In this document: positions 40,849-48,642 of the stretch, one piece after another | Numbering within the stretch: the stretch's first letter is position 1 | Layout of the letters: every line of letters begins with the position of its first letter | Origin: CADEED01 sp039931065 | GTDB lineage: Bacteria; Pseudomonadota; Gammaproteobacteria; Steroidobacterales; Steroidobacteraceae | Length of the DNA stretch: 64,000 bases | Reading direction: 5' to 3' | NCBI GenBank assembly: GCA_039931065.1 | Contig: JBDTSP010000022.1 | Span: 1-64,000 of the forward strand | Made by a program: the position numbers and the translations under genes | Notes under the pieces: generated by a model | The model's database searches: none | Told to the model about the DNA's origin: nothing | The model's input: the letters and a program-made list of their open reading frames with translations, nothing else

Positions 40849-40894
40849 AATGGGGACAGTCCCCATTTCCTAGGAAATGGGGACTGTCCCCATT
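40849..40894. repeat. 46-bp perfect palindrome (REP-like) between ECF42 and fhs
   Basis: The sequence is a perfect palindrome of two 23-bp arms centred on CCTAGG (40869-40874). Each arm holds an inner palindrome ATGGGGACAGTCCCCAT. One edge overlaps the TAA stop of fhs (40893-40895), and the other lies 13 bp upstream of the chosen sigma-factor start. Confidence 0.93.
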
Positions 40895-42575
40895 AGAAGA
40901 GGCCGACGATCTTTCCGCTGGCGTCGACGTCGATCGAATTGGCCGCCGGCACTTTGGGCAGGCCCGGCATGGTCATGATGTCGCCACAGATCATCACGAT
41001 GAATTCCGCTCCGGCCGCGAGCCGCACTTCGCGGATGTTCACGACGTGCCCGGAGGGCGCGCCGCGCAGCTTCGGGTCGGTGCTGAACGAATACTGCGTC
41101 TTCGCCACGCACACGGGGTAGTGGCCGTAGCCGCCTTCCTGCAGCGCCTTGATCTGGCCGCGGATCTTGCTGTCCGCGACGATATCGAGCGCGCCGTAGA
41201 TCTGCGTGGCGATGGCCTTCATCTTCTCCCACAGGCTCTGATCCGACTCGTACACGTAGCGGAAGTTGTTGGGCAGGTCGCACAGGCGCACGACTTCCCG
41301 CGCAAGCTCGAGCGCGCCCTTGCCGCCTTCGGCGAAGTGCTTCGCCACGATGATCTTCACGTCGAGATGCGCGAGCCGCTGCTGCAACAGGAGAATCTCG
41401 GCGTCGGTGTCTTCGCTGCGATGGTTGATCGCGACGACGCCGTTGAGCCCATACGCGTTGCGGACGTTGTGTATGTGCCGCTCGAGATTGACGATGCCGT
41501 GCTCGAGCGCGACCAGGTTTTCCCTGCCGACATCCTTCACGTCCACGCCGCCGTGATACTTGAGCGCGCGAATCGTCGCGACGATGACGGCGGCCGACGG
41601 CGTCAGGTTCGCCTTGCGGCACTTGATGTCGACGAACTTCTCCGCGCCCAGGTCCGCGCCGAAGCCGGCCTCGGTCACGACGTAGTCCGCGAGTTTCAAC
41701 GCGGTGCCGGTGGCCATCACGGAATTGCAGCCGTGGGCGATGTTGGCGAACGGCCCGCCGTGGATGAAGGCGGGGTTGTTCTCGAGCGTCTGCACGAGGT
41801 TCGGGGCCAACGCGTCGCGCAACAGGGCGGTCATTGCGCCGTGCGCGCTGATGTCGCGCGCCAGGATCGTCTTCTGGTCGCGGGTGTAGCCGATCACGAT
41901 CTTGCCGAGGCGTTCTTTCAGGTCCGCGAGACTGGTCGCGAGGCAGAAGATCGCCATGACTTCGGATGCCACCACGATGTCGAAGCCATCCTGGCGCGGG
42001 AAGCCGTTCGCCGGCCCACCCAGTCCGATGGCGATCTCGCGCAGCGAACGGTCGTTCACATCGAGCACGCGCCGCCACGTGATACGCCGCACGTCGAAGC
42101 CGACCTCGTTGCCGTGATGGATGTGATTGTCGATGAGCGCGGCCAAGAGGTTGTTAGCCAGCGCGATCGCGGAGAAGTCACCGGTGAAATGCAGGTTGAT
42201 GTCTTCCATTGGCACGACCTGCGCATAACCGCCCCCGGCCGCGCCGCCCTTCATGCCGAACACCGGCCCGAGCGCCGGTTCGCGCAGGCAGATCAGCGCC
42301 TTCTTGCCTAACAGGTTGAGCGCATCGCCCAGACCCACGGTGGTCGTGGTCTTGCCTTCACCGGCGGGTGTGGGCGAGATCGCGGTGACCAGCACCAGTT
42401 TGCCGTTCGGCTTGCCATTGAGCTTCGCGATGAAATCGAGCGAGACCTTGGCCTTGTATTTGCCGAAGGCTTCGAGCGCTTCGTCCGGGATGCCGAGGCG
42501 CTCGCGCGCCACGTCTGCGATACGCAGCATTTTGGCGGCCTGGGCGATATCGATGTTGCTGAGCTTTTGGGTCAT
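40893..42575 (-). CDS. fhs: formate-tetrahydrofolate ligase
   Basis: The ATG at 42575 (MTQKLSNIDIAQAAKMLRIADVARERLGIP) gives 560 residues, the usual length of Fhs. The P-loop is TPAGEGKTTTTVGLGDAL. Other family stretches are LREPALGPVFGMKGGAAGGGYAQVVPMEDINLHFTGDF, TEAGFGADLGAEKF and ICGDIMTMPGLPKVPAA. It joins formate to tetrahydrofolate with ATP to give 10-formyl-THF. Formate from the frmA-fghA route at 60.5 kb could feed it. Its stop codon lies on the edge of the palindrome. Confidence 0.97.
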   Translation of the reverse strand: MTQKLSNIDIAQAAKMLRIADVARERLGIPDEALEAFGKYKAKVSLDFIAKLNGKPNGKLVLVTAISPTPAGEGKTTTTVGLGDALNLLGKKALICLREPALGPVFGMKGGAAGGGYAQVVPMEDINLHFTGDFSAIALANNLLAALIDNHIHHGNEVGFDVRRITWRRVLDVNDRSLREIAIGLGGPANGFPRQDGFDIVVASEVMAIFCLATSLADLKERLGKIVIGYTRDQKTILARDISAHGAMTALLRDALAPNLVQTLENNPAFIHGGPFANIAHGCNSVMATGTALKLADYVVTEAGFGADLGAEKFVDIKCRKANLTPSAAVIVATIRALKYHGGVDVKDVGRENLVALEHGIVNLERHIHNVRNAYGLNGVVAINHRSEDTDAEILLLQQRLAHLDVKIIVAKHFAEGGKGALELAREVVRLCDLPNNFRYVYESDQSLWEKMKAIATQIYGALDIVADSKIRGQIKALQEGGYGHYPVCVAKTQYSFSTDPKLRGAPSGHVVNIREVRLAAGAEFIVMICGDIMTMPGLPKVPAANSIDVDASGKIVGLF

Positions 42576-42707
42576 GGGGCGGCATCTTATCGGGCGCGCG
42601 ACGGTCCGACCGCCGCACAGCGCAATGCGGCACGAAACTCGCGAAGTTCGCATTCCCTGTGGGTTGAAAGCGGCGTGAATTTCGGTCTCCGGCCGCGGAG
42701 GTGCAAT

Positions 42708-43175
42708 GTGAAATCCGCCAGAGTGATGGCTGTCATCGGCGCCTTGTTGCCGGTGTTTGCGTGGGCGAAAACCGGGATCGGCCGGATCGAGATCCAGGCC
42801 GGCGATTCGGCCGCGCGTACGATCGAAGCCCCCGATCTAGCCCGTCGATTTTCGATCTGGAACGGGCCCGGCACCTCGAGCGATCGAACCAGCGCGCACA
42901 CTCTCGCCGATTGGACACGCGGCATCGTCGAACTGCCTGCGGGTCTGGCCGTCGCAAACGTGACGATCTTCTGTGGCGACCAGCGAGCGGCGCTCGCGCC
43001 CTGCCACCTGGTGAAATACGCCTGCGACGCGCAGCGCAAACGCGGCTACATCTATCTACCGGGGCCGGCCGAAGAAGGTTACGAGCTCAACGTGCGCCAC
43101 GTGCTTCGCGGCGTCGAGGGCAACTGGCTCCGCTCGACGCCCGAGTGGGATGCGTTGCTGACCGACGGCCTCTAG
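42708..43175 (+). CDS. hypothetical exported protein
   Basis: A GTG at 42708 with a near-ideal ribosome-binding site (GGAGG, 42698-42702) starts a 155-residue protein. It has a signal peptide (MKSARVMAVIGALLPVFAWA). The mature part contains IGRIEIQAGDSAARTIEAPDLARRFSIWNGPGT and VEGNWLRSTPEWDALL, and a Cys pair (FCGDQ, PCHLVKYAC). No family is recognised. Similar small exported proteins occur beside many genes without a known role. Confidence 0.65.
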   Translation: MKSARVMAVIGALLPVFAWAKTGIGRIEIQAGDSAARTIEAPDLARRFSIWNGPGTSSDRTSAHTLADWTRGIVELPAGLAVANVTIFCGDQRAALAPCHLVKYACDAQRKRGYIYLPGPAEEGYELNVRHVLRGVEGNWLRSTPEWDALLTDGL

Positions 43176-43323
43176 TTAGCTGCGGTCTCATGCCGTCTCC
43201 TGCGATGTATCGCTTCGACATGTATCCACCCCCGCGGGCGATGCCGTACTATAACTAAAGAGTCTTTCATTAATAACGCCCTCTCTTCTTATATGGGCGG
43301 CAAAACGGCGCAGGGGAATCGCA

Positions 43324-44664
43324 ATGTCTGCATCCAGGAATCTTGGCGTGATCGTGACCGCGAGCCTCGCGGGCCTGTTGTTCGGATTCGACACCGTGGT
43401 GATCTCGGGTGTCGTCGATTCGGTGCGCCAGGTGTTTCACCTCGTGCCCGGCAGTTTCTGGGACGGCTTCTCGGTGGCCAGTGGTTTGTTAGGCACGTTC
43501 ATCGGCGCGCTCGTGGCCGGCGCGCCTGGCGATCGGTACGGGTCGCGCGACACGCTGAAGGCCGTCGGCTTCATGTACATCGTTTCGGCGCTCGGCTGCG
43601 CGTTCTGCTGGAACCTCGAATCCTTCTACGTGTTCCGCTTCGTCGGTGGCCTCGCGATCGGCGCGTCGTCGGTGCTGGCGCCGGTCTACATCTCGGAGAT
43701 CGCGCCCGCGGAGCGGCGTGGCGCATTAACCGGGCTGTTCCAGTTCAACATCGTGTTCGGCATCCTGGTTGCTTACGTCAGCAATTTTCTCGTGCAGGAA
43801 CTGTCCGGCGGCGCGGACCTGTGGCGCCTGAAGCTCGGCATCGCGGCGCTGCCCGCGATCGTGTTCGCGATTTTGATGTACACGATTCCGCAGAGTCCGC
43901 GCTGGCTGGCGTTACGCGGCCGCACGGCCGAAGCGAAGGCGAACCTCGCCATCGTCGGCGTCGCCGATCCGGACGCGATGCTGGCGGAGTTCGAACGCTC
44001 GGCCAGGCTTGCGCGCGAGAGCTCGGCGGAGAAGTTGTTTGTCGCGGCCTACCGGAAACCGATCGTGCTCGCGATCCTGCTCGCGATGTTCAACCAGCTT
44101 TCGGGCATCAACGCGATCCTGTACTACCTCAACGACATCTTCGCCGCCGCGGGATTCACCGGCTGGTCGAATGCGTTGCAGGCGGTGGCCATCGGCGCCG
44201 CCAATCTCATCGCCACGATGATCGCGTTGCGATTCATCGATCGCATCGGGCGAAAGAAGCTGCTGTTGATAGGCGCGATCGGCACGGCCTGCGCGCTGGC
44301 CGGCGTCGCCGTCATCATGGGCACGGGGCAGGGCAAGGGTTTGCTGCTCGCGATGCTGATCGTCTTCATCAGCTTCTTCGCGTTCTCGCAGGGCGCGGTG
44401 ATCTGGGTATATCTCGCCGAGATCTTCCCGACGGCCGTGCGCTCGCGCGGGCAGGCGCTGGGCAGCGCGACGCACTGGGGCATGAACGCGATCATCGGCC
44501 AGTCGTTCCCGATGATCGCCGTCTATACGCAGGCGCTGCCGTTCGCGTTCTTCGCGGCATGTATGGTGCTGCAGTTCTTCGTGGTGCTGGCGGTGTTCCC
44601 GGAAACCCGCGGCGTCGAGCTCGAGTCGATGGACAAGGCATTGGCGGGGCGCTCCCGCTCCTGA
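43324..44664 (+). CDS. sugar porter family MFS transporter
   Basis: A 446-residue protein with twelve membrane segments. Sugar-porter signatures are present: GLLFGFDTVVISGV near the N-terminus, GDRYGSR between helices 2 and 3, the PESPRWL-type IPQSPRWLALRGR after helix 6, DRIGRKKLLL between helices 8 and 9, and FPETRGVELESM at the end. It would import a hexose or pentose with protons. It opens the carbohydrate region and is followed 57 bp later by an SGNH hydrolase. Confidence 0.93.
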   Translation: MSASRNLGVIVTASLAGLLFGFDTVVISGVVDSVRQVFHLVPGSFWDGFSVASGLLGTFIGALVAGAPGDRYGSRDTLKAVGFMYIVSALGCAFCWNLESFYVFRFVGGLAIGASSVLAPVYISEIAPAERRGALTGLFQFNIVFGILVAYVSNFLVQELSGGADLWRLKLGIAALPAIVFAILMYTIPQSPRWLALRGRTAEAKANLAIVGVADPDAMLAEFERSARLARESSAEKLFVAAYRKPIVLAILLAMFNQLSGINAILYYLNDIFAAAGFTGWSNALQAVAIGAANLIATMIALRFIDRIGRKKLLLIGAIGTACALAGVAVIMGTGQGKGLLLAMLIVFISFFAFSQGAVIWVYLAEIFPTAVRSRGQALGSATHWGMNAIIGQSFPMIAVYTQALPFAFFAACMVLQFFVVLAVFPETRGVELESMDKALAGRSRS

Positions 44665-44721
44665 TGGTTGCAGTCGATGGCGGCTCTCGCCATATTTGCC
44701 TCCTCAACGAAGGGGAATGAC

Positions 44722-45471
44722 ATGCACTCGATCAGCCGACGTTCGATCATCGCCGGGACCCTTTGCGCAGGCGTAACGCTGCCCGCGCTCGCGCAGGTTC
44801 CCGAAGGCTGCGGCGAGCAGCCGAAGACTGCGCCCGCGCTGCAGCCGCCGCTGTTGCTCACGGACTGGGCCTGGCTCGGGCGTTATCGTGACGACAACGC
44901 GAAGTTGTTAGCCGACGGCGCGAAGGTGGACGCCGTGTTCCTCGGCGATTCGATCACCGAAGGCTGGGCGCGTACGGACCCGGATTTTCTCTCGAAGGGG
45001 AATGTCGGGCGCGGCATCAGCGCGCAGACCACGCCGCAGTTGCTGGTGCGTATGTACGCGGATGTCATCGCGCTCAAGCCGCGCGTGGTGCACATCATGG
45101 CCGGCACGAACGACATTGCTCACAACACAGGTCCGATGACACCCGGGGATTCCCGCAACAACCTCATGGCGATGTGCGAAATCGCCCACGCGCACAAGAT
45201 TCGCGTGGTGCTGGGTTCGGTGCCGCCGGCGTCGAAGTACTGGTGGCGGCCGGAGGCTCTACCCAAGCCCGCCGCGCTCGCGATGAACGAGTGGATGCGC
45301 GGTTATGCAAAGCAGATCGGCGCCCGCTACGCGGACTACGCCCGCGTGCTCAGCGATGCGCAGGGCAACGTCAGGAAGGAACTCGCGCAGGACGAGGTTC
45401 ATCCGACTGCCGCGGGTTACGCGGCGATGCGGCCCGTCGCCGAGGCGGCCCTCAAGGGAAAGCGGGGTTGA
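44722..45471 (+). CDS. SGNH/GDSL-family lipase or esterase, exported
   Basis: The ATG at 44722 has AAGGGG upstream and gives 249 residues starting MHSISRRSIIAGTLCAG. This is a Tat-like signal peptide (SRRSIIAG). SGNH blocks: block I FLGDSITEGW (Ser nucleophile), block II Gly in VGRGISAQT, block III HIMAGTNDI (Asn) and block V DEVHPTAAGY (Asp, His). Such enzymes in sugar loci remove acetyl groups from glycans. Placement after a sugar porter and near a GH3 enzyme fits deacetylation of an oligosaccharide. Confidence 0.88.
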   Translation: MHSISRRSIIAGTLCAGVTLPALAQVPEGCGEQPKTAPALQPPLLLTDWAWLGRYRDDNAKLLADGAKVDAVFLGDSITEGWARTDPDFLSKGNVGRGISAQTTPQLLVRMYADVIALKPRVVHIMAGTNDIAHNTGPMTPGDSRNNLMAMCEIAHAHKIRVVLGSVPPASKYWWRPEALPKPAALAMNEWMRGYAKQIGARYADYARVLSDAQGNVRKELAQDEVHPTAAGYAAMRPVAEAALKGKRG

Positions 45472-45537
45472 ATTCCGCCGCGGGAAGGCAATAAATCCGG
45501 CTTCACCAGATCGACCTGCCTCAGGCGGGGGGAAGCC

Positions 45538-45804
45538 ATGGCAACCGGTTGGGCAAAGGAAGGCGCGGTTCAGGATCAGATCGACGCGACGGTCAAGGAT
45601 GCGATCAAGCGCGCGAAGAGCCGCTTGCCGACCGGGCCGTCACTGGAGTCGTGCGCCAACTGCGGCGCGGCCATTCCTGAAGCACGACGCGAGGCGATTC
45701 CCGGGGTGCGGCTTTGTGTGGCCTGCCAGGAAGCCTGCGACCGCGAGGCCGTGCACAACGCCGGCTACAACCGCCGCGGCAGCAAGGACAGCCAACTGCG
45801 GTAG
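45538..45804 (+). CDS. DksA/TraR-type C4 zinc-finger protein (YbiI-like)
   Basis: An 88-residue protein with the C4 finger ESCANCGAAIPEARREAIPGVRLCVACQEACD and the typical tail. It lacks the long coiled coil of true DksA, matching the short YbiI/TraR group. Binding near the RNA polymerase secondary channel is possible by family, but unproven for short members. Its TAG stop (45802-45804) is made by the first bases of a REP-like repeat. Confidence 0.9.
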   Translation: MATGWAKEGAVQDQIDATVKDAIKRAKSRLPTGPSLESCANCGAAIPEARREAIPGVRLCVACQEACDREAVHNAGYNRRGSKDSQLR

Positions 45805-45940
45805 GGGGCAGCCCCCCTTTCCTAGCAAAAGGGGTCAGCCCTCGACTCGCCTAGTTAGAAATGAAAAGGGCACTCTGATGAGTGCCCTTTTGCATTCTGA
45901 CGACTGACCCCTTTTGCTAGGAAAGGGGGCTGCCCCCTAG
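45802..45940. repeat. compound REP-like inverted repeat holding the stop codons of both flanking genes
   Basis: Arms 45802-45838 and 45904-45940 are reverse complements apart from one extra C. They read TAGGGGGCAGCCCCC, then CTTTCCTAGCAAAAGGGGTC. The arms closely match those at 28272-28388. The first three bases form the stop of the zinc-finger gene, and the TAG at 45937-45939 (minus strand) is the stop of the GH3 gene. A separate terminator hairpin fills the loop. Confidence 0.92.
45864..45893. terminator. bidirectional intrinsic terminator inside the REP-like element
   Basis: AAAAGGGCACTC and GAGTGCCCTTTT form a perfect 12-bp stem around TGAT, with A and T runs on the two sides. It can stop transcripts from both converging genes. 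Confidence 0.85.
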
Positions 45941-48504
45941 TTGCAGGCTAGGGTCTTGTCGGCGACGGTGCCGACCTTGACCTGTGAGACCGACAAGTCG
46001 AGCTTGCTTTCCGACGTAACGGTCAGCGACTCGTTGACCTTGCTCAAGTCCACACCCGCCTTCGCGAAGCACTTGAGCGGAATGCCAAGCGTGAGCCATT
46101 TGCCCGCGGGCATGCCGGACAGCGCTTCCGAGACGGGCAGCGCGCCACCGCAGCCGGCGCCACAGGCCATGCCGATCGTAAGGTCTTTCGGCGCCTCCGC
46201 GTCGCGGCGCAGCCGCACTAACAACATGACGTCGCCATTGGCTTCGCGCGACAGATCGACCGAGCCTTCGCTGGTGATCTGAATGGTCGCCTTGCCGTCG
46301 CCGGTGAAGACGAAGCGGCGGCCGCCTTCCTGCACCTGGTCGTCGACCGCGGTGACCTTCACGCGGCCACCGACGCTTTCGACCGGCACGGTCGTGATGC
46401 GTGTCGTGTCCGAGCCGTTCGATACGCGCAGCGACCAGGGCTGCACGGCCTGGCCCTTCTCGAAGTACGAGCCGGCCATCATCAGCTCGGCCGGAATGCC
46501 CGGATCTTCGGACAGTGCCGGAAGCTCCGCGGGCGCGGCATACGTCATACCGAAGCCGAACGCGAACAACGGGTCATACCCGTCCTGGCCCACATTGAGC
46601 GGCGTGCCCGCGGCGTCACGCGGCCACGAGTACGACAACTTGCCGGTGAAGTCGTAGTTCACCGAGCCGTCTTTCTTGCGGAACAACACGTCCGAGATGC
46701 CGCCGCCTTCGCTGCCCGGCAACCAGGCCGCGACGTAGGCGTTTGCGAGGTTGAGCTCGCGGTTCTGCCACAGCGGACGACCCGACAGGAGAATGGCGAC
46801 CACGGGGATCTGCTCGTCATGCAACTTCTTCATGATGTCGAGATGCTGGGTCATCGTACCCGGCAGCGTCAGCACCTTCAGATCGCCCTGGAATTCCGCG
46901 TACGGATTTTCGCCGAACACCACGATGGCGTAGTCGGGCTTCTTCTTGTACGAACCATCGGTCGACATCTCGGCGCTGCCGCCCCCCGTCTTGGTGGCCG
47001 CCTTCACGCCGCCCCACACCGACGTGCCGCCGGGGAAGTTGGCGTTGGTAAGGCCGGTGCCCTGCCAGGTGATCGTCCAGCCACCGCTTTGTTTGGAGAT
47101 GTTGTCGGCGCCGTCGCCGGTCACGAGCACATGTTTGTTAGCCGCCAGCGGCAACAGGCCGCCGTTGTTCTTGAGCAGCACCAGCGTCTGGCGCACGGCG
47201 TCGCGCGCCAGCGCGCGTTGCTCCGGGGCGGCCAGCATCTTGAAGTCGCCGGCGAGCGCGCGCTTCGACGGCGGACCCGCTTCGAATAGTCCCGCGCGGA
47301 ACTTCACGCGCAGGATGCGCGTGACGGCGTCGTCGAGACGCTCCATCGGCACGGTGCCGTCCTTGACCTGCTTGACGAGATTTTCGTACAGCCCGCGCCA
47401 GCTGTCCGGCGCCATGTACATGTCGAGGCCGGCGTTCAACGCCTGCGGGCAGTTGTCGTTCGTGCAGCCTTCGACCTGGCCGTGCGCGTTCCAGTCGCCG
47501 ACGGTGAAGCCGTCGAAGTTCATGCGCTTCTTGAGCACGTCGGTGATCAGGCTCTTGTTGCCGGTGTGCTTGATGCCATTCCAGCTCGAGAACGAGATCA
47601 TGATGGTTTGTACGCCCGCTTCGATGGCCGGCACGTAACCCGCGTTGTGGATGTCGCGCAGGGCGGTTTCGGAAATCTTTGCATCACCCTGGTCGCGGCC
47701 ATTTTCCGTGCCGCCGTCGGCCAGGAAATGTTTGGTCGACGAGATGACGTGGTGACCGTTGAGGAAGTCGGGGCTGCCGGGCTCGCCCTGCAGGCCCTTC
47801 ACGAAAGCGCCGGCAAACGAGGCGACCACACCCGGATCTTCCGAGTAACCCTCGTAGGCGCGACCCCAGCGGTCGTCCTGCGGCACGGTGACGGTCGGCG
47901 CGAAGGTCCACTCGAAGCCGGTGGTACGCACCTGCTCGGCGGTGACGCGCGCGATCTCACCTAACAACTTCGGATTTCGCGTGGCGCCTAGGCCGACGTT
48001 GTGCGGGAACAGCACCGCGCCCACGATGTTGCTGTGGCCGTGCATCGCATCGGTGCCCCAGATCATCGGGATGCCGACACCGCCATCGCTGGTATCGATG
48101 GAGGCGGCGTAGAACTCGTCAGCCAGCGCAAGCCATTTCTTCGGCGGCGCGAATTCGTCGTTGCCCGGCGCGGATCCGCCGCCGTTCAACACTGAACCCA
48201 GGTGATACTTCTTCATGTCCGCGGGGGTGATGCTGGCGATGTCGCCTTGCACTGTCTGACCCACTTTCTCTTCGACTGTCATCTTCTTGAGCAGCGCGGC
48301 AATCTTCTCTTCGAGCGCGGCGTCTTTTTCGAACGGCCACTTGGGCGAGGGCCAAAGCTCGGGATGAATTGCGGTGGGGTCGTCGGCTTTGGCGGCGTCG
48401 GCCGGTTTGTCCTTGACGGCGTCTTTGCATCCGAGCATCAACAGGAAAGGCACTAGCATCAGCGCCGCGCCACATTTACGGACATGAGACATGGAAGGGG
48501 ACAT
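45937..48504 (-). CDS. glycoside hydrolase family 3 beta-glucosidase, lipoprotein
   Basis: An 855-residue protein. The leader ends in a lipobox LMLGC (about residue 26). The GH3 N-terminal barrel (about 60-410) has GSVLNGGGSAPGND, IPMIWGTDAMHGHSNIVGAVLFPHNVGLGA, STKHFLADGGTENGRDQGDA and the nucleophile Asp in GFTVGDWNAHGQ. The second domain (about 420-640) has RQTLVLLKNNGGLLPL. A C-terminal extension of about 200 residues looks like a carbohydrate-binding or exo-beta-glucanase accessory domain. It resembles exo-1,3/1,4-beta-glucanases of marine and plant-associated proteobacteria. It would release glucose at the cell surface or in the periplasm. An AGGAG site precedes the ATG. Confidence 0.94.
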   Translation of the reverse strand: MSPSMSHVRKCGAALMLVPFLLMLGCKDAVKDKPADAAKADDPTAIHPELWPSPKWPFEKDAALEEKIAALLKKMTVEEKVGQTVQGDIASITPADMKKYHLGSVLNGGGSAPGNDEFAPPKKWLALADEFYAASIDTSDGGVGIPMIWGTDAMHGHSNIVGAVLFPHNVGLGATRNPKLLGEIARVTAEQVRTTGFEWTFAPTVTVPQDDRWGRAYEGYSEDPGVVASFAGAFVKGLQGEPGSPDFLNGHHVISSTKHFLADGGTENGRDQGDAKISETALRDIHNAGYVPAIEAGVQTIMISFSSWNGIKHTGNKSLITDVLKKRMNFDGFTVGDWNAHGQVEGCTNDNCPQALNAGLDMYMAPDSWRGLYENLVKQVKDGTVPMERLDDAVTRILRVKFRAGLFEAGPPSKRALAGDFKMLAAPEQRALARDAVRQTLVLLKNNGGLLPLAANKHVLVTGDGADNISKQSGGWTITWQGTGLTNANFPGGTSVWGGVKAATKTGGGSAEMSTDGSYKKKPDYAIVVFGENPYAEFQGDLKVLTLPGTMTQHLDIMKKLHDEQIPVVAILLSGRPLWQNRELNLANAYVAAWLPGSEGGGISDVLFRKKDGSVNYDFTGKLSYSWPRDAAGTPLNVGQDGYDPLFAFGFGMTYAAPAELPALSEDPGIPAELMMAGSYFEKGQAVQPWSLRVSNGSDTTRITTVPVESVGGRVKVTAVDDQVQEGGRRFVFTGDGKATIQITSEGSVDLSREANGDVMLLVRLRRDAEAPKDLTIGMACGAGCGGALPVSEALSGMPAGKWLTLGIPLKCFAKAGVDLSKVNESLTVTSESKLDLSVSQVKVGTVADKTLACN

Positions 48505-48578
48505 CGAAAACTCCTGTTTTTGAGCGCGGACAGCCTATGCTCTCTGCCGCAGGAATTCGAGGGTCTACTTGCGATTCG

Positions 48579-48607
48579 TTGACAGGTTTTGGGTGCGCGG
48601 CTAGCCT
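48579..48607 (+). promoter_or_regulatory. sigma-70 promoter of the halogenase-like gene
   Basis: TTGACA (48579-48584) is a perfect -35 box. TAGCCT (48602-48607) follows after 17 bp as a weak -10. The predicted start lies about 30 bp before the ATG at 48643. Confidence 0.5.
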
Positions 48608-48642
48608 CGCGCACCGCTCGGGCAGGGGTTCGAAAGATAACA

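Noticed and set aside
40644..42311. 555-codon open frame opposite fhs and the sigma-factor gene
   Set aside because: It spans two real genes on the other strand and passes through the palindrome; the composition is typical of antisense frames.
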